Assembly: GCA_944474755.1 (NCBI GenBank)
Contig: OX104114.1
Span: 41,605,070 to 41,669,069 of the forward strand
Direction of reading: 5' to 3'
Origin: Limnoperna fortunei
Taxonomy: Eukaryota; Mollusca; Bivalvia; Mytilida; Modiolidae
DNA length: 64,000 nt
A program made the translations under genes and the position numbers. Shown here piece after piece: positions 12,133 to 21,839 of the stretch. The first letter of the stretch is position 1. Every line of letters begins with the position of its first letter. The notes under the pieces are model-generated. The model saw only the letters and a list, made by a program, of their open reading frames with translations, had not been told where the DNA came from and did not search any database.

Positions 12133-12297
12133 TTCAAGAACTTTTCTTGAATTGTTCCAGAACATAGTTCTCGAACAGTTCCTGATGGTCCATTCTTGAA
12201 CTTCGAGTTCATGAAATTGTTCTTGAAAGCATTCTAGTTCAAGATGGTTGAAAATTGTTCAAGAACTTTCAAAACTATTCTCGAATTATTTCAAGAA
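12133..12297. promoter_or_regulatory. Cluster of ten TTCnnGAA (heat-shock-element-like) sites
   Basis: Ten matches to TTCnnGAA start at 12133, 12144, 12155, 12168, 12193, 12208, 12220, 12258, 12278 and 12290. The element is palindromic, so each match reads on both strands. TTCnnGAA is the two-unit core of the heat shock factor site, but the spacing between pairs is mostly not the 2-bp gap of a canonical three-unit site (for example 3 bp between the second and third), so trimer binding is uncertain. It may simply be a decayed palindromic tandem repeat. No gene is seen next to it. Confidence 0.4.
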
Positions 12298-12309
12298 CGA
12301 ACAATTGAA

Positions 12310-12775
12310 ATATGACATAGCTTAATTATGATACAAACTTCAATTCAATAAGACCTTAAATTTTTGTTCTGTTTTATTTTTTATGAAAAAAATTTCTTTG
12401 TAATGTGATGTTTTTTAGTAATAAATTTTCAAACAATTCCATTTTGTCATTTTCCAAAGCTGTCTTTACAGTGTCACCACTCTTTATTGTCCTTTTTTCC
12501 TGTCCTGGTACAGGTCCTCAGTTCCTCTTCGGAGAAGATTTTAAAGGTAAAATGCTTCATTAATGTTATCGTCTCGAAGAACACCTTTAACAGATTTTTG
12601 CAGATCTTCTACTGAATGCTCCTTATCAGTCGTCCATATGTATGTGGGCTTTTCAGAATTAAACTGTGGAATACAATAATGACAAGGTCTTAATTTTAAG
12701 TTGAAGCTCTAAAAAAGTAAATTGTCATACTTGTCATAAATTTTTTTTCAAGTTTTGCATATAAAAATGGTAAGA
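12310..12775. other. Intergenic, nothing recognised
   Basis: AT-rich sequence without a convincing ORF or repeat. Confidence 0.3.
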
Positions 12776-12777
12776 AG

Positions 12778-12800
12778 CAGTGGCGGATCCAGGATTTTTC
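12778..12800. repeat. hAT-like MITE terminus (single end)
   Basis: CAGTGGCGGATCCAGGATTT matches the left end of the element at 30811 and resembles the widespread CAGNGGCGGATCC ends of hAT-type MITEs. The matching right end was not found nearby, so the element is probably truncated or rearranged; its body may run to about 12960. Confidence 0.45.
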
Positions 12801-12959
12801 TTTTAATGGATGTTCTGAAGAAAGGGGCAAGGGGGTCCAGGCCAAATTCGAAGTTAATTTTTGTCAATTTTTGCCAAAATTATGCATGAAAAAAGAATTG
12901 TAAAAGGCCAGAATCGATCTCTACAGCGTACCAGAAAATAAAACAGAAATTTAAACATT

Positions 12960-13520
12960 TGAGCCTCAACCCACAGAACATCCATTGCAAGGTGTCCTAT
13001 CAAATTATGGACCACAAAACTAGCATCGAAGAAGTACGTCCTGTTTCAAGAAATTTCTCAAACAATAAATAAAACCGCGCTGCAAGCACATGTTTTGAAT
13101 TTTACGATCATCCATACTGCATGAGCGGATTTACCGTACAAGGTCACAAGATGTAAACACAGGTGAGCAACATGTTTCGTTAATTTTCATGGTGTTTAGC
13201 ATTGTTTTTCGTCAAGTTAAAATAAGTTCACCTTTATACAGTTCCATCAATTGTAAAGATTTATTACAAATATCGAAGAAATTATTTTGATTTAACCGCG
13301 AATCACAAAATTTCTACTTACGTGGACTGATTTACCGGACTGCATCATTCCTCCAACTTCAGAATGCGAAACTGTCAAAGGCCTAGGCATCCTCGATATT
13401 TTGTACTACCAAATGTAAATCGGAAACCATCAACTTATTTCCTTCTGTAAGCAACGCATGACGGCCTAGCCCGTTGAGTCGGCCATCGTGTGATCGATCT
13501 TGAAAATTGGCGCAAACTTC
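12960..13520. other. Intergenic with one isolated splice-donor-like site
   Basis: Slightly less AT-rich than its surroundings. A segment ending AACACAG|GTGAGC near 13162 looks like an exon/donor border on the + strand, but no coding frame or partner acceptor could be found. Confidence 0.25.
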
Positions 13521-13528
13521 AGCTTCAG

Positions 13529-13735
13529 TACAGTACTTGCACCCGTAAACGCAACACTTTGACTGATTGATAACTGATTGCTGACGGATTTTGGAACGCT
13601 GACGGATCGCTGACTGATTGATGATGACGACATCCGTCCAAAATTATGAATCCGTCATTACCTTGGTAACCGTCAGCGATCAGTGCGATCAGTCCAATCA
13701 GTGCGATCCAGAATCCGACATTTAATTATATGCAT
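13529..13735 (+). repeat. Left end of putative transposon with CTGACGGAT subterminal array
   Basis: Begins TACAGTACTTG, then a 9-bp spacer, then ACGCAACACTTT. It continues as an array of CTGACGGAT / CTGATTGAT / GCGATCAGT words in both orientations. The same two blocks with the same 9-bp spacer occur inverted at 18117-18148. Confidence 0.55.
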
Positions 13736-13759
13736 AAATCGGTTTGTTTATTGACGGAT

Positions 13760-14120
13760 TCGTATAAATTAATAATTTAAAGATAAAACGGATTCTGCGT
13801 CATTTGTATATAATATATGCATTTATTCTAATATGACGTGCTTTAAAGGCTTTGAGACCACAACTGTGGTAAAAAAATGATTTATCTATGAGCAACACGC
13901 GCTGAGGAGGGCGAGTTTTAAATGGCTGTTCCGATTACAAAACTGTAACTCCCGTAGGAAAGCTATTGCTTATGACGTATAAATCTTATAAATAGCGACA
14001 CGCGCTATCATTATCCGTTGCAATATATTGTGAGTTACATTGACGAAACAGCCAGTTCATGGCGGAAATGATGTTTTCTATAGGTACGAAAATATTATAA
14101 ATGTTCCGTAATTGTTTTAT
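13760..14120. other. Intergenic, nothing recognised
   Basis: AT-rich, interior of the nested transposon zone. No coding signal. Confidence 0.3.
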
Positions 14121-14126
14121 TAGAAT

Positions 14127-14288
14127 AGAAATAATTCACGGAGGCTGTGATTTATCATTGTTTTACAACGGGATGACCATTTATGTCGTTATTTTATCCC
14201 TCGCTGTTGCTCGGGATAAAATAATACGACATAAATGGTCACCCCGTTGTAAAACAATGATAAACCACAGCCTGCGTGAATTATTTCT
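14127..14288. mobile_element. Palindromic MITE (foldback), about 75-bp arms
   Basis: The left arm (14127-14200, starting AGAAATAATTCACG) is repeated in inverted orientation at 14213-14288, with few mismatches, around a 12-bp loop (TCGCTGTTGCTC). The arms include CATTTATGTCGTTATTTTAT and its complement. The structure is a foldback MITE that can form a long hairpin. No transposase is encoded. Confidence 0.85.
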
Positions 14289-14329
14289 TAATTATACCTT
14301 TTTTATAATAAAATAAAAACATGCGTTTA

Positions 14330-14930
14330 AAAGAACTGTTAATACAATGTCTCGTTCTAAATGAATAAATAAACATATTTAAAGAAATTTTTTTTTCTTT
14401 ATATTATATAATTAAGCCCATTTCTTTAAAGCAGGACATATCAGGGAACCGAGTCCTGTAAACCTCCAAAAAACTTTTATTTAAGGCACATCAGTAACGA
14501 AGAGGTAAATGTTTTTTTTCGTAATCCATTATTGATTCTCTTTTTTTTTATTCCCGCTACTCGTGATTTTTTTGCGACCTGTTACATGTATATTTTTTGT
14601 CATATATTAAGCCGACCCGACTCCCCCAATTAGTAACAGATTTATTTCACATTCAGGAAAGAACGTGGCCTCTTTTTGACATCATTATTAGTTACTTAAA
14701 TGTATGACTTCGTGTTTTTATTTTGTCTACAACATTTTAAATACAATTATAAAACTGTTGTGTATAACAATTGTTCAACTGTTAAACAATCATTGTCAAT
14801 AAAAACGCATTGTTTACTAAACAAAAGTTGTATTGTTAAATATACAGCAATTCTTGTCGCAAGTTTTATTGGACAGGCAATAAAATGTGTTTAAAAAAGT
14901 ATACATACAATTACGCTGGATTGTTCCATT
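14330..14930. other. Intergenic, nothing recognised
   Basis: AT-rich with several T runs; a TACATGTA site at 14583. No gene evidence. Confidence 0.3.
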
Positions 14931-14933
14931 TGT

Positions 14934-15121
14934 TTCATGGCGTCCATTTTTTATTGGGGGTGGGGTGGGAGAAAGCCGGAGTACAGGTAAAAAACCGACA
15001 GTCTTTTGTCAATTAAAGTGGAGTCGGGGGCACCCTATCTGCAGTCGTTCGAAAATCCGCAACCTGTTGACAGGCATGTGACAACTAGTAGATGACATAG
15101 CCAATCAGCCACATAGGCCCC
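14934..15121 (-). mobile_element. tRNA-derived SINE copy (diverged)
   Basis: Minus-strand copy retaining TCATGGCGTCCA, the AAAGCCGGAGTAC core, the GTCGGGGGCACCC segment and a worn head ending near GGGGCCTATGTGGCTGATT. The A-box and B-box regions are mutated, so it is unlikely to be transcribed by Pol III. Confidence 0.7.
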
Positions 15122-15427
15122 AATAACGCCGGGGAGAATTGTCTGCGAATACTGAGGTTAAGCGTAAAAATATGTTACAGATAGACACATGTTTCAGTAC
15201 GAAATAGTAATTTTTTTTAACAAAACGTTATAAATTGTTTAGGTCTTAACATTGTCATTACAGTGTCATATCGATGAAACAGAACCATTTCAAAACATGC
15301 CTTTAAAAGAGTGTCATTCAATTTAAACAATAACTTATTGTATTGATTGATTGTTTGCTTTTCTTTCAGCGAGAGTATTTCAGCTCTATTCATAACGAGA
15401 ATAAGTTAAATATAAATCAATTAGATT

Positions 15428-16101
15428 TGTTTGCTTGTTTAAATATTGTTTAATCCACTTTCAGCAATTTTTCAGCTATATCATGGCGTCCAGTTTTTAT
15501 TTGAGAAGGAAACCGGAGTACCCAGATAAATAGTCTCGATCACCCAGACGCATATATAATAGCGTCTGGGATCACCTTATTTTAATTTCGCTACCAATAG
15601 GTGGAGACAAACAATGATTCTATTTTTAAGCCCTATTTTTAAACCAGGAAAACCATGCAAACATATCTATACTTATAATATGACGTCACAGTAAGATTCA
15701 CTCTTGATTATGCATAACAATAATATTTGTTTAATTAATTGATAAAGTAATATTTTATAAAAATATTCAAATGTTAACTTTGGTACAATTTGTTGTACAC
15801 TTCTTGATATGAACGGAAGTAATTTTTTAGACAATAAAAATATCATCCAATCAAAAATTACGCCCAGTTTTGGGCGTAATGATAACGAGTTTAATATAGA
15901 GCTGAATCCAGACGCACAAATGTAATTAAGCGTCTGGATGATCGAGACTACCGGATAAAACACCTGTCCTCCAGTAGGAAAACTGGCTCCCTTTCAATTA
16001 AGTCGAGTGCACCCTGCCTGCAGTAAGATTCGAACACGAAACCTCAGTGTTGACAGACCACGTGATCAATAGTTGATGAACTAACATCACCATTCGGCTC
16101 C
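15428..16101 (-). mobile_element. tRNA-derived SINE interrupted by a MITE
   Basis: The SINE 3' half lies at 15428-15530 and its 5' half at 15951-16101, both on the - strand. Between them is the hairpin-ended element at 15531-15950. Joined at the target duplication, the two halves give one ordinary SINE of the window's family, including the GAGGTTTCGTGTTCGAATC B-box region. Confidence 0.85.
15531..15950. mobile_element. 420-bp hairpin-ended MITE with 9-bp target duplication
   Basis: Inserted into the SINE above. The ends are inverted repeats of 21 bp with one mismatch (TAGTCTCGATCA(C/T)CCAGACGC). Flanking CCAGATAAA (15522-15530) and CCGGATAAA (15951-15959) look like a 9-bp target duplication with one change. 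At each end the CCAGACGC word is repeated inverted after an AT-rich spacer of about 10 bp, so each terminus can fold into its own hairpin. A further palindrome (ATTACGCCCA...TGGGCGTAAT) lies inside near 15856-15879. A 9-bp duplication fits Mutator-like elements, but the superfamily is not certain. No coding capacity. Confidence 0.8.
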
Positions 16102-16109
16102 TTCAATCA

Positions 16110-16530
16110 ACTAGAGAAAGATGGACAAAAGAGCAATTAGGGGGAGTAAGATTTACTTTTTTTTCCTTCAAGGAGCGTGACACTCTCTAAACATGTCACT
16201 ATGGTTCGCGGCAATTTTAATATGACCTGAACCACCACCCCCCCCCCAAAGAAAAAAAATATATATAAATAACGGGAGAACATCCCATGTCCGCCAGCTG
16301 AGGACGCGCTGGGCATCTCTGTTAAACCTATAAATCAATTTCAAGTACTTCCTAATTTAAAGGAAACCATTTATACTTATATATCATTAATTGTGGAATG
16401 ACTTTAAAAGAAATCGTAAAATAAACAATTGCGACGGCTAAAATGCGAAACCAGAATTGATTTTCGTATCACGCTTACATGTTCGCATTTTTAACTCATA
16501 AGCTTCGATATACAAACGCTGTTAGTTATT
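16110..16530. other. Intergenic, nothing recognised
   Basis: Contains a C-run near 16230-16245. No gene or repeat family recognised. Confidence 0.3.
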
Positions 16531-16533
16531 TAA

Positions 16534-17014
16534 TCTTTATTTGAGATTTAATTCTGTGTAAATTCATGTGACACAATGAGATAGTGAATAAAATATATAA
16601 ATAGATGTTTTCGCTTTTGTCGTAAATCGTATTCAGTATTATACACCGGAATTCTTAGGAATTGTGGCACAGTAGTTTATTCTTTATTTGTTTGTTTGTT
16701 TGAATGGTGTTTTTAATGGGGTAGGAAGCCGGAGTACCCGAAGAAAACCCCCGACCTGCGGTAGGAAAATCCTTGTCAATTAAGATTGGAGTCGAATACA
16801 CCCTGCCTGCAGTGAGAATCGAACCCACAATCTCTGTGTTGAGAGACCACGTGATCAATAGTAGACGAACTACCTTGATCACTCGGCCAACGAGGCCCCT
16901 TATTCTTTATTTGAGATTTAATTCTCTGTAAATTCATGTGACACAGTGAGATATTTTCGCTTTTGTCGTGAAACTTATTCAGTATTATACAGCGGAATTT
17001 TTAGGAACTGTGGC
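16534..17014. repeat. Tandem duplication of about 110-140 bp split by a SINE
   Basis: The segment starting TCTTTATTTGAGATTTAATT at 16534-16672 recurs at 16904-17014, including AATTCATGTGACACA and TTTTCGCTTTTGTCGT. The first copy has an extra AT-rich insert of about 25 bp. The SINE at 16691-16899 sits between the two units. Confidence 0.8.
16691..16899 (-). mobile_element. tRNA-derived SINE with perfect 14-bp target duplication
   Basis: Best-bounded SINE in the window. On the - strand it starts GGGGCCTCGTTGGCCGAGTG (A-box-like), continues through a B-box-like GTGGGTTCGATTCTCACTGC and a body with the CGGGTACTCCGGCTTCC core, and ends in an (AAAC)n tail. The perfect repeat TTATTCTTTATTTG flanks it at 16677-16690 and 16900-16913. 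The head resembles class II tRNA (Leu/Ser type) genes. The internal 3' region lacks about 40 bp found in other copies. SINEs of this type are mobilised by a partner LINE; which one is not clear here. Confidence 0.95.
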
Positions 17015-17079
17015 AAAGAACAAAACTGATCAAATTACGACACATGATCTTTTTAAGCGTTTACAATAAAAAAAACCAC

Positions 17080-17270
17080 GACCTCGGAGGTTAAGGTAGC
17101 AGTAACCTCTTATTGATCACCAAGTTGTATGTTTGATCCTTACAGCGAGATGGTGTGCTCGACACATCCCTATAAATTTGCAAAGAGCACCAGTTTTCCT
17201 GTCGAAACTTTGCTGTTTCGTTGGGTACTCCAGCTCTTCCCAATAAACACTCGACGTCATATTATATAAA
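17080..17270 (+). mobile_element. Diverged SINE copy
   Basis: Plus-strand remnant: GACCTCGGAGGTTAAGGTAG head, TTATTGATCACC, CCAGTTTTCCTGTCG and GGGTACTCCAGCTCTTCCC in the expected order. Heavily mutated and lacking a clean tail. Confidence 0.65.
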
Positions 17271-17384
17271 CTAATATAATTTTTTTAAAAATAGTGTTAA
17301 ACAAACTTCAAACATACATATAATGCTAACGCAAAAAGGCGAAGTGGAAAAATGTTACGATTTCGCCTTCACGTTTTTCGTGTT

Positions 17385-17815
17385 TCTCGCTTTTTCCGCT
17401 TTAAAACTTTTCGAAGACAAATACTAGATGTACGCCTTGGCATGCGAGGTCAAATATTTTGTGAATTTATTGTGTGTGTGGTTTTTTTCATTTCTTTTTT
17501 TAATTATTTTTTAATAAAATGACACTATGTGATGTTTATATGCCGTCAAAGATGCATTAGTGATAATTTTTTTTCGGGGGGGGGGGGGGATTTCCATTTA
17601 TCATTTATAACTTCAGACTAGACGTTTTCCGCTTTCAAAATACGGACGTGCGCCTTGGCACGCGAGATGCTTTTTTAAAGTCTTTGTGTGTGTGCGTTTT
17701 TAAATTTACTTTGTTTTAATTATTTATATTTCGTCACAGATGCATTAGTAAAAGATTGGGGGAATTTCCATTTTTTTTATTAATAACTTTAGACCAGTTT
17801 TAGCCTTAATATTAG
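17385..17815. repeat. Diverged tandem duplication, about 235-bp unit
   Basis: TTCCGCTTT, ACG(C)CCTTGGCA(T/C)GCGAG, TTGTGTGTGTG, GATGCATTAGT, a G-rich run, ATTTCCATTT and TAACTT(C/T)AGAC occur in the same order in 17385-17625 and 17626-17815. The G-run at 17575-17590 is 16 G long in the first copy. Confidence 0.7.
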
Positions 17816-17924
17816 ATAAAACGATCCATCAATGAGGACATAACAGTTGACATGTTTATACTTCTAATATTTGCGAGTGAAACGAATTTTCACATTTCGA
17901 AATATTAATTTTACTAACCGGAAA

Positions 17925-18148
17925 TTGAATGGACGGATTGGAGCGATCAGTCCAAATCAATCCGTCAGATCAGTCAAATCGTTCCAAATCCGTCAATTGA
18001 CGGATGGACATATTGGGAACGATCTGACGGATTGGGAACGATTTGACTGATCTGACTGATTGATAACTGATTGGTGACGGATTTTGGAACGCTGACGGAT
18101 CGCTGACGGATTGATAAAAGTGTTGCGTCTTCAATCTCAAGTACTGTA
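17925..18148 (-). repeat. Right end of putative transposon with CTGACGGAT array
   Basis: Array of GACGGATTG, AACGATTTGACTGATC, CTGACGGATCGCTGACGGA and related words, closed by AAAGTGTTGCGT (18117-18128), a 9-bp spacer and CAAGTACTGTA (18138-18148). This is the inverted counterpart of the block at 13529-13560. Internal words are in the same orientation as in the left array. Confidence 0.55.
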
Positions 18149-18154
18149 TTAAAG

Positions 18155-19015
18155 TGGATCAACGATTGGACAGTCATATGATGCAACCATGACAACAGCC
18201 AATCGGATATCACGTTATTTCCCAGCTTCAGCAGGAACCTTTTCATACGACTAATTACCAACATATCAACCGTAGATTGTTTAAATATTTTATTTTATAT
18301 TATATACAAAGGAAAAAAAGGAGAGGACTTTTAATGCTTTAAATTAAAAGGCTTAAAGAAATCCAAGTGCATTTTGATTTGTTACGTTAATCACTTGTAA
18401 ACTTAATTTTTTTAGGTCAATCTAATTAAAATTAAATCTTTCACTTGCTCCCCCTTTTTTGTTATTGGTGGATGCGAAACTCGAATGTCTCCGCAACAAT
18501 GTTGAAAACTTGTTGTTAACAGTTAAGCCTAATTATATAACAAGCAAATCGAAGAAACCCTAAGTGTAAAACAAACTTCTAGAAAAGTAAGAATTTTTTT
18601 TTCTAGTGCAAAATTCAAGGGCAAAGCTTTCAAACTATTGGTCAAGAAAATATTTAAAAAGAAAACAAAACATTTTACCCTAACATTATATTATTTATAC
18701 ATGTATTTTTGAGGCATAAATGACAAATGTAACTGAAAAAAATTACCAAGAATAAGTTATACTCTATATTATTATGCTTATTTAACTGCTTGATGATGTG
18801 TGAGTGTTATAATTAACCTACAATGAGTACATGTATATGTAGATCCTTTTTTAAATGTACAAGAGAGGGTAGATCTCTACATATACAATTGCTAAAACTG
18901 TATTAAACTGTTATACTAATCATGTTAATTATGTTTATTGTTTATCAATTTACATGTAATATACATGTATATGTAGCAGTATTGTGAAAAGACATAACAG
19001 TGAAAATGTTTTAAG
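18155..19015. other. Intergenic with a dispersed 40-bp repeat
   Basis: Mostly AT-rich without gene signals. The segment at 18417-18456 (AATCTAATTAAAATTAAAT then TTTCACTTGCTC) recurs at about 41060-41097, so it is a dispersed repeat. Four TACATGTA palindromes fall in 18700-18970. Confidence 0.4.
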
Positions 19016-19024
19016 TCCAAATTT

Positions 19025-19293
19025 CCGTCTAAAATTATTATGAAAAATTTTCTAAGTGTCAGATTTCTCTAACAGGTAGCAGGAATTGTGAATACCAAAT
19101 TCCGCTTTTGCTGGTATACCAATGTTAGCTGGAATTGAAAACTTCTTAGATGGATTCCGTCTTATCATTAGACAGATTTTTGCCCCATTTTCCATGTACG
19201 CCATAATTCCGTCTAAATTGCTTAATTTTAAAGCGGATTCCACCCAGAATCCGGCTAAAATTAGACGGAATACGCTCAAAATTTTCGTACAGG
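19025..19293. repeat. TIR-like repeat end, inverted partner of 11661
   Basis: Rich in TCCGTCTAA, GGATTCC and GACGGAAT words and ending TTTTCGTACAGG (19282-19293), the complement of CCTGTACGAAAA at 11661-11672. Likely a transposon terminus with subterminal repeats. Confidence 0.45.
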
Positions 19294-19299
19294 TGGTTT

Positions 19300-19680
19300 A
19301 TGTAACTCATTCACAGCAGCATAATTTAAAATAGGTCAAAATTTGACCCATGGTATAATTGTTTTTTAATCATTACATAATTGTCTGTATTTAACAATAT
19401 TTAAATACTTTTAAATGGACAGATGGATCCAGAGTACAATAAAACTTAACTCCCCTTCATTAACCATTTATCAATTTTATTATCCAGATCTCCAAAAATA
19501 AGACTTTTAAAAATAAATTGGGTATCTTGACATCATAAATACATCTTTATTGCATGTATTTATAATATTAATCATGTTAGATGAATTATTTTTATAAAGT
19601 TGGTTGTTTGTTTATTTTAAGGTTAAGCAACTTATATGTGAGGAAATCCATTCCAGTATAGAAATGAAACAAATTCCAGT
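19300..19680. other. Intergenic, nothing recognised
   Basis: AT-rich; no gene or repeat recognised. Confidence 0.3.
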
Positions 19681-19687
19681 ATAGAAA

Positions 19688-20155
19688 TTCTAGAACAGTG
19701 CTGACAGTAATACAGTCATACAGTTGTACAGAAAATCTGAGTATACATGTTGCTTGACAATTAATATGGATAATTAAAAGTCGTGTGACCTATTTCATAG
19801 CCACAAAAGATAGTCCATGATGTATTTAAAATTTGATGGAAACCAAAGATACATCCATGTACAACATAAGTATTTGGAACTAATTTGACAAATTTAAAAA
19901 AAATTCTAGAACAGGAATTTCTGCCAGAGTCATAGATTTAATTTTGTGCTGACAATGATACATACAGTTTATTTTATAGTGGGCATATATGTTGCTTAGC
20001 AATTAATATGGATAATTAGAAGTTATGTGACCTATTACTTAGTGCGGCTGCCACAAAAGATTATACAGCTGAGATTCCATGATGTATTTAAAATTTGATG
20101 GAAAAAAGATATATAAGCAACATATAAGTATTAGAACTAAACTGACAAAATTTTA
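19688..20155. repeat. Tandem duplication, about 216-250-bp unit
   Basis: TTCTAGAACAG, GTGCTGACA(G/A)T, TGTTGCTT(G/A)(G)CAATTAATATGGATAATTA, GTGACCTAT, CCACAAAAGAT, CCATGATGTATTTAAAATTT and the AACATA(T)AAGTATT region occur in order in 19688-19903 and 19904-20155. The second copy is longer because of small insertions. Confidence 0.85.
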
Positions 20156-20410
20156 AATAATTTGCAACAATTATAGTGCATGAATGTTTTTTTTTATTAA
20201 TAAAAATCAGAATATTGTGTTTCAAATTGCTGCTTCAAACATTATTCTTTTTCTGACACCATTGCCATATGAGACAATATTTCATAGAACATGTTAAATT
20301 TACAATTATATAATTTCTAATTTAAATTTATATATTTCATAGTGAACTGGTATCTTTATCATTTATATCTACAAAAGTTGAGGATATAATAACCAACTCA
20401 TGTTTTATTT

Positions 20411-20598
20411 AAGTATTAACAAATGGGTGTTTTCATAATGGCCCTGTTATACATGTATGTTCAAGGTCTGCAATTATGGCCCTGAGGTGTTTGTAATGGC
20501 CCGTGGTAATGCCGAGGGCCATTACAGACTCTGAGGCATTATTGCAGACGAAGAACGTATAACAGGGCTATTATGATAAAACTCATTTCTTAATACTT
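20411..20598. mobile_element. Palindromic MITE, about 90-bp arms
   Basis: The left arm runs from AAGTATTAA (20411) through ATAATGGCCCTGTTATAC and GTCTGCAATTATGGCC to TGTAATGGCCC; it is repeated inverted on the right, ending TTAATACTT (20598), around a short loop near GTGGTAATGCCGA. Several indels and mismatches show it is older than the palindrome at 14127. Confidence 0.8.
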
Positions 20599-20599
20599 T

Positions 20600-21160
20600 T
20601 ATTAACCTACTGACCATTAACTGAAATAAGCCAGGTACACCCACCAAAAACCATATTTTCAGACCAAAAAGGGCCTATAACAAGTCAGAAGCAGTGTGTA
20701 TTTTAAAAGTCAGATAAAATTTCACAAAACTTTACATTTGCTGTGTTTTGTATTTTATTTCATTATATTTCACAAATCTGCACAATACATGCACATGTAT
20801 ATTGGATAAGCAACTTTTTTAATGCTACATGTCCATTGTACTAAATTAAGTTGTAAATACAATTTCATTGGAGATTTGTAATGTATATAAGTAATTACAG
20901 ATTATTCTAGGCAGACAATCGGACATACAGGCAAACAAAATGTCAAAAAAATGACATTGATGGGTATAAACAGGGCCATTATGAGAAATGCTGATAATTA
21001 AGTTAGTTGGTTAATAATTGTTCATAAAAATCTCAACTTTATTTACTGTAACACAGAGGTATGACTATCGATTTACACTTTCATTAATGACTAATTTTCT
21101 GCCTAGTAAGGTTTGTATTTATTTATTAAGGGGCCTAACATTTGAGTGGAGCTTGTCAAA
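20600..21160. other. Intergenic, nothing recognised
   Basis: AT-rich; no ORF beyond chance and no repeat family recognised. Confidence 0.3.
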
Positions 21161-21164
21161 TTTG

Positions 21165-21830
21165 GTGAAGTCAAAATATTTATTTTTATCTAAGGTTGGT
21201 CAGATTTTCATTTCAGATAGACACAATTCAGAATATTTATCTTGTATAGCTTTTACTCAGATGAGGGTCAGAATATTTATTTCTATACTCTGTTAATTTC
21301 TTTTTCAAATTTTAAACCATGATAGGTGTGTGGATGAGCCAAATATGTTTTAATTAAGCTTTGTTACATTTGCTGTCTTTTTAAATGCTCAGTTTAATAT
21401 TTTTTTGAGTTTTGGTTTGAAAAAAATCATCTTTAATAATATTATTATGCAATCAGTACATGTCAGGGACAGTCTATACTGGTCTAAGTACTAGTATAGA
21501 CTCTTCCTGATGTAGTTAACTTTATATATTTGTAAATTTTTTTTAATTATAAAAATGGAGAAGATGACTATATAAGACAATATAAAAACAGTTCATGGCG
21601 ACAGGAACCTATAAATCATATACTAGTCCCAGATGGTGAGTTCATTTGAATATTTCAGAGTCAGAATATTAACATTTCCAACTGTAATCATTGATGTCAG
21701 ACTATCTATGTCCATTTATCATACAAGGCCAGCATATTTATTTTCTCGCATAAGGCAAGATGATTTCAAACCTGATAGGGGTAGGAATATTTACTTGTTT
21801 ATTTTCAAATCCAGACCCCCCACCCTAAAT
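21165..21830. repeat. Diffuse repeats of GTCAGAATATTTATTT words
   Basis: Words close to (G/C)(T/C)CAG(A/C)ATATTTATTT occur at about 21172, 21228, 21269, 21659, 21730 and 21785 with diverged sequence between. This makes two loose clusters (21165-21290 and 21640-21830). The short ORFs over them are by-products. Confidence 0.4.
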
Positions 21831-21839
21831 CAACGAATG

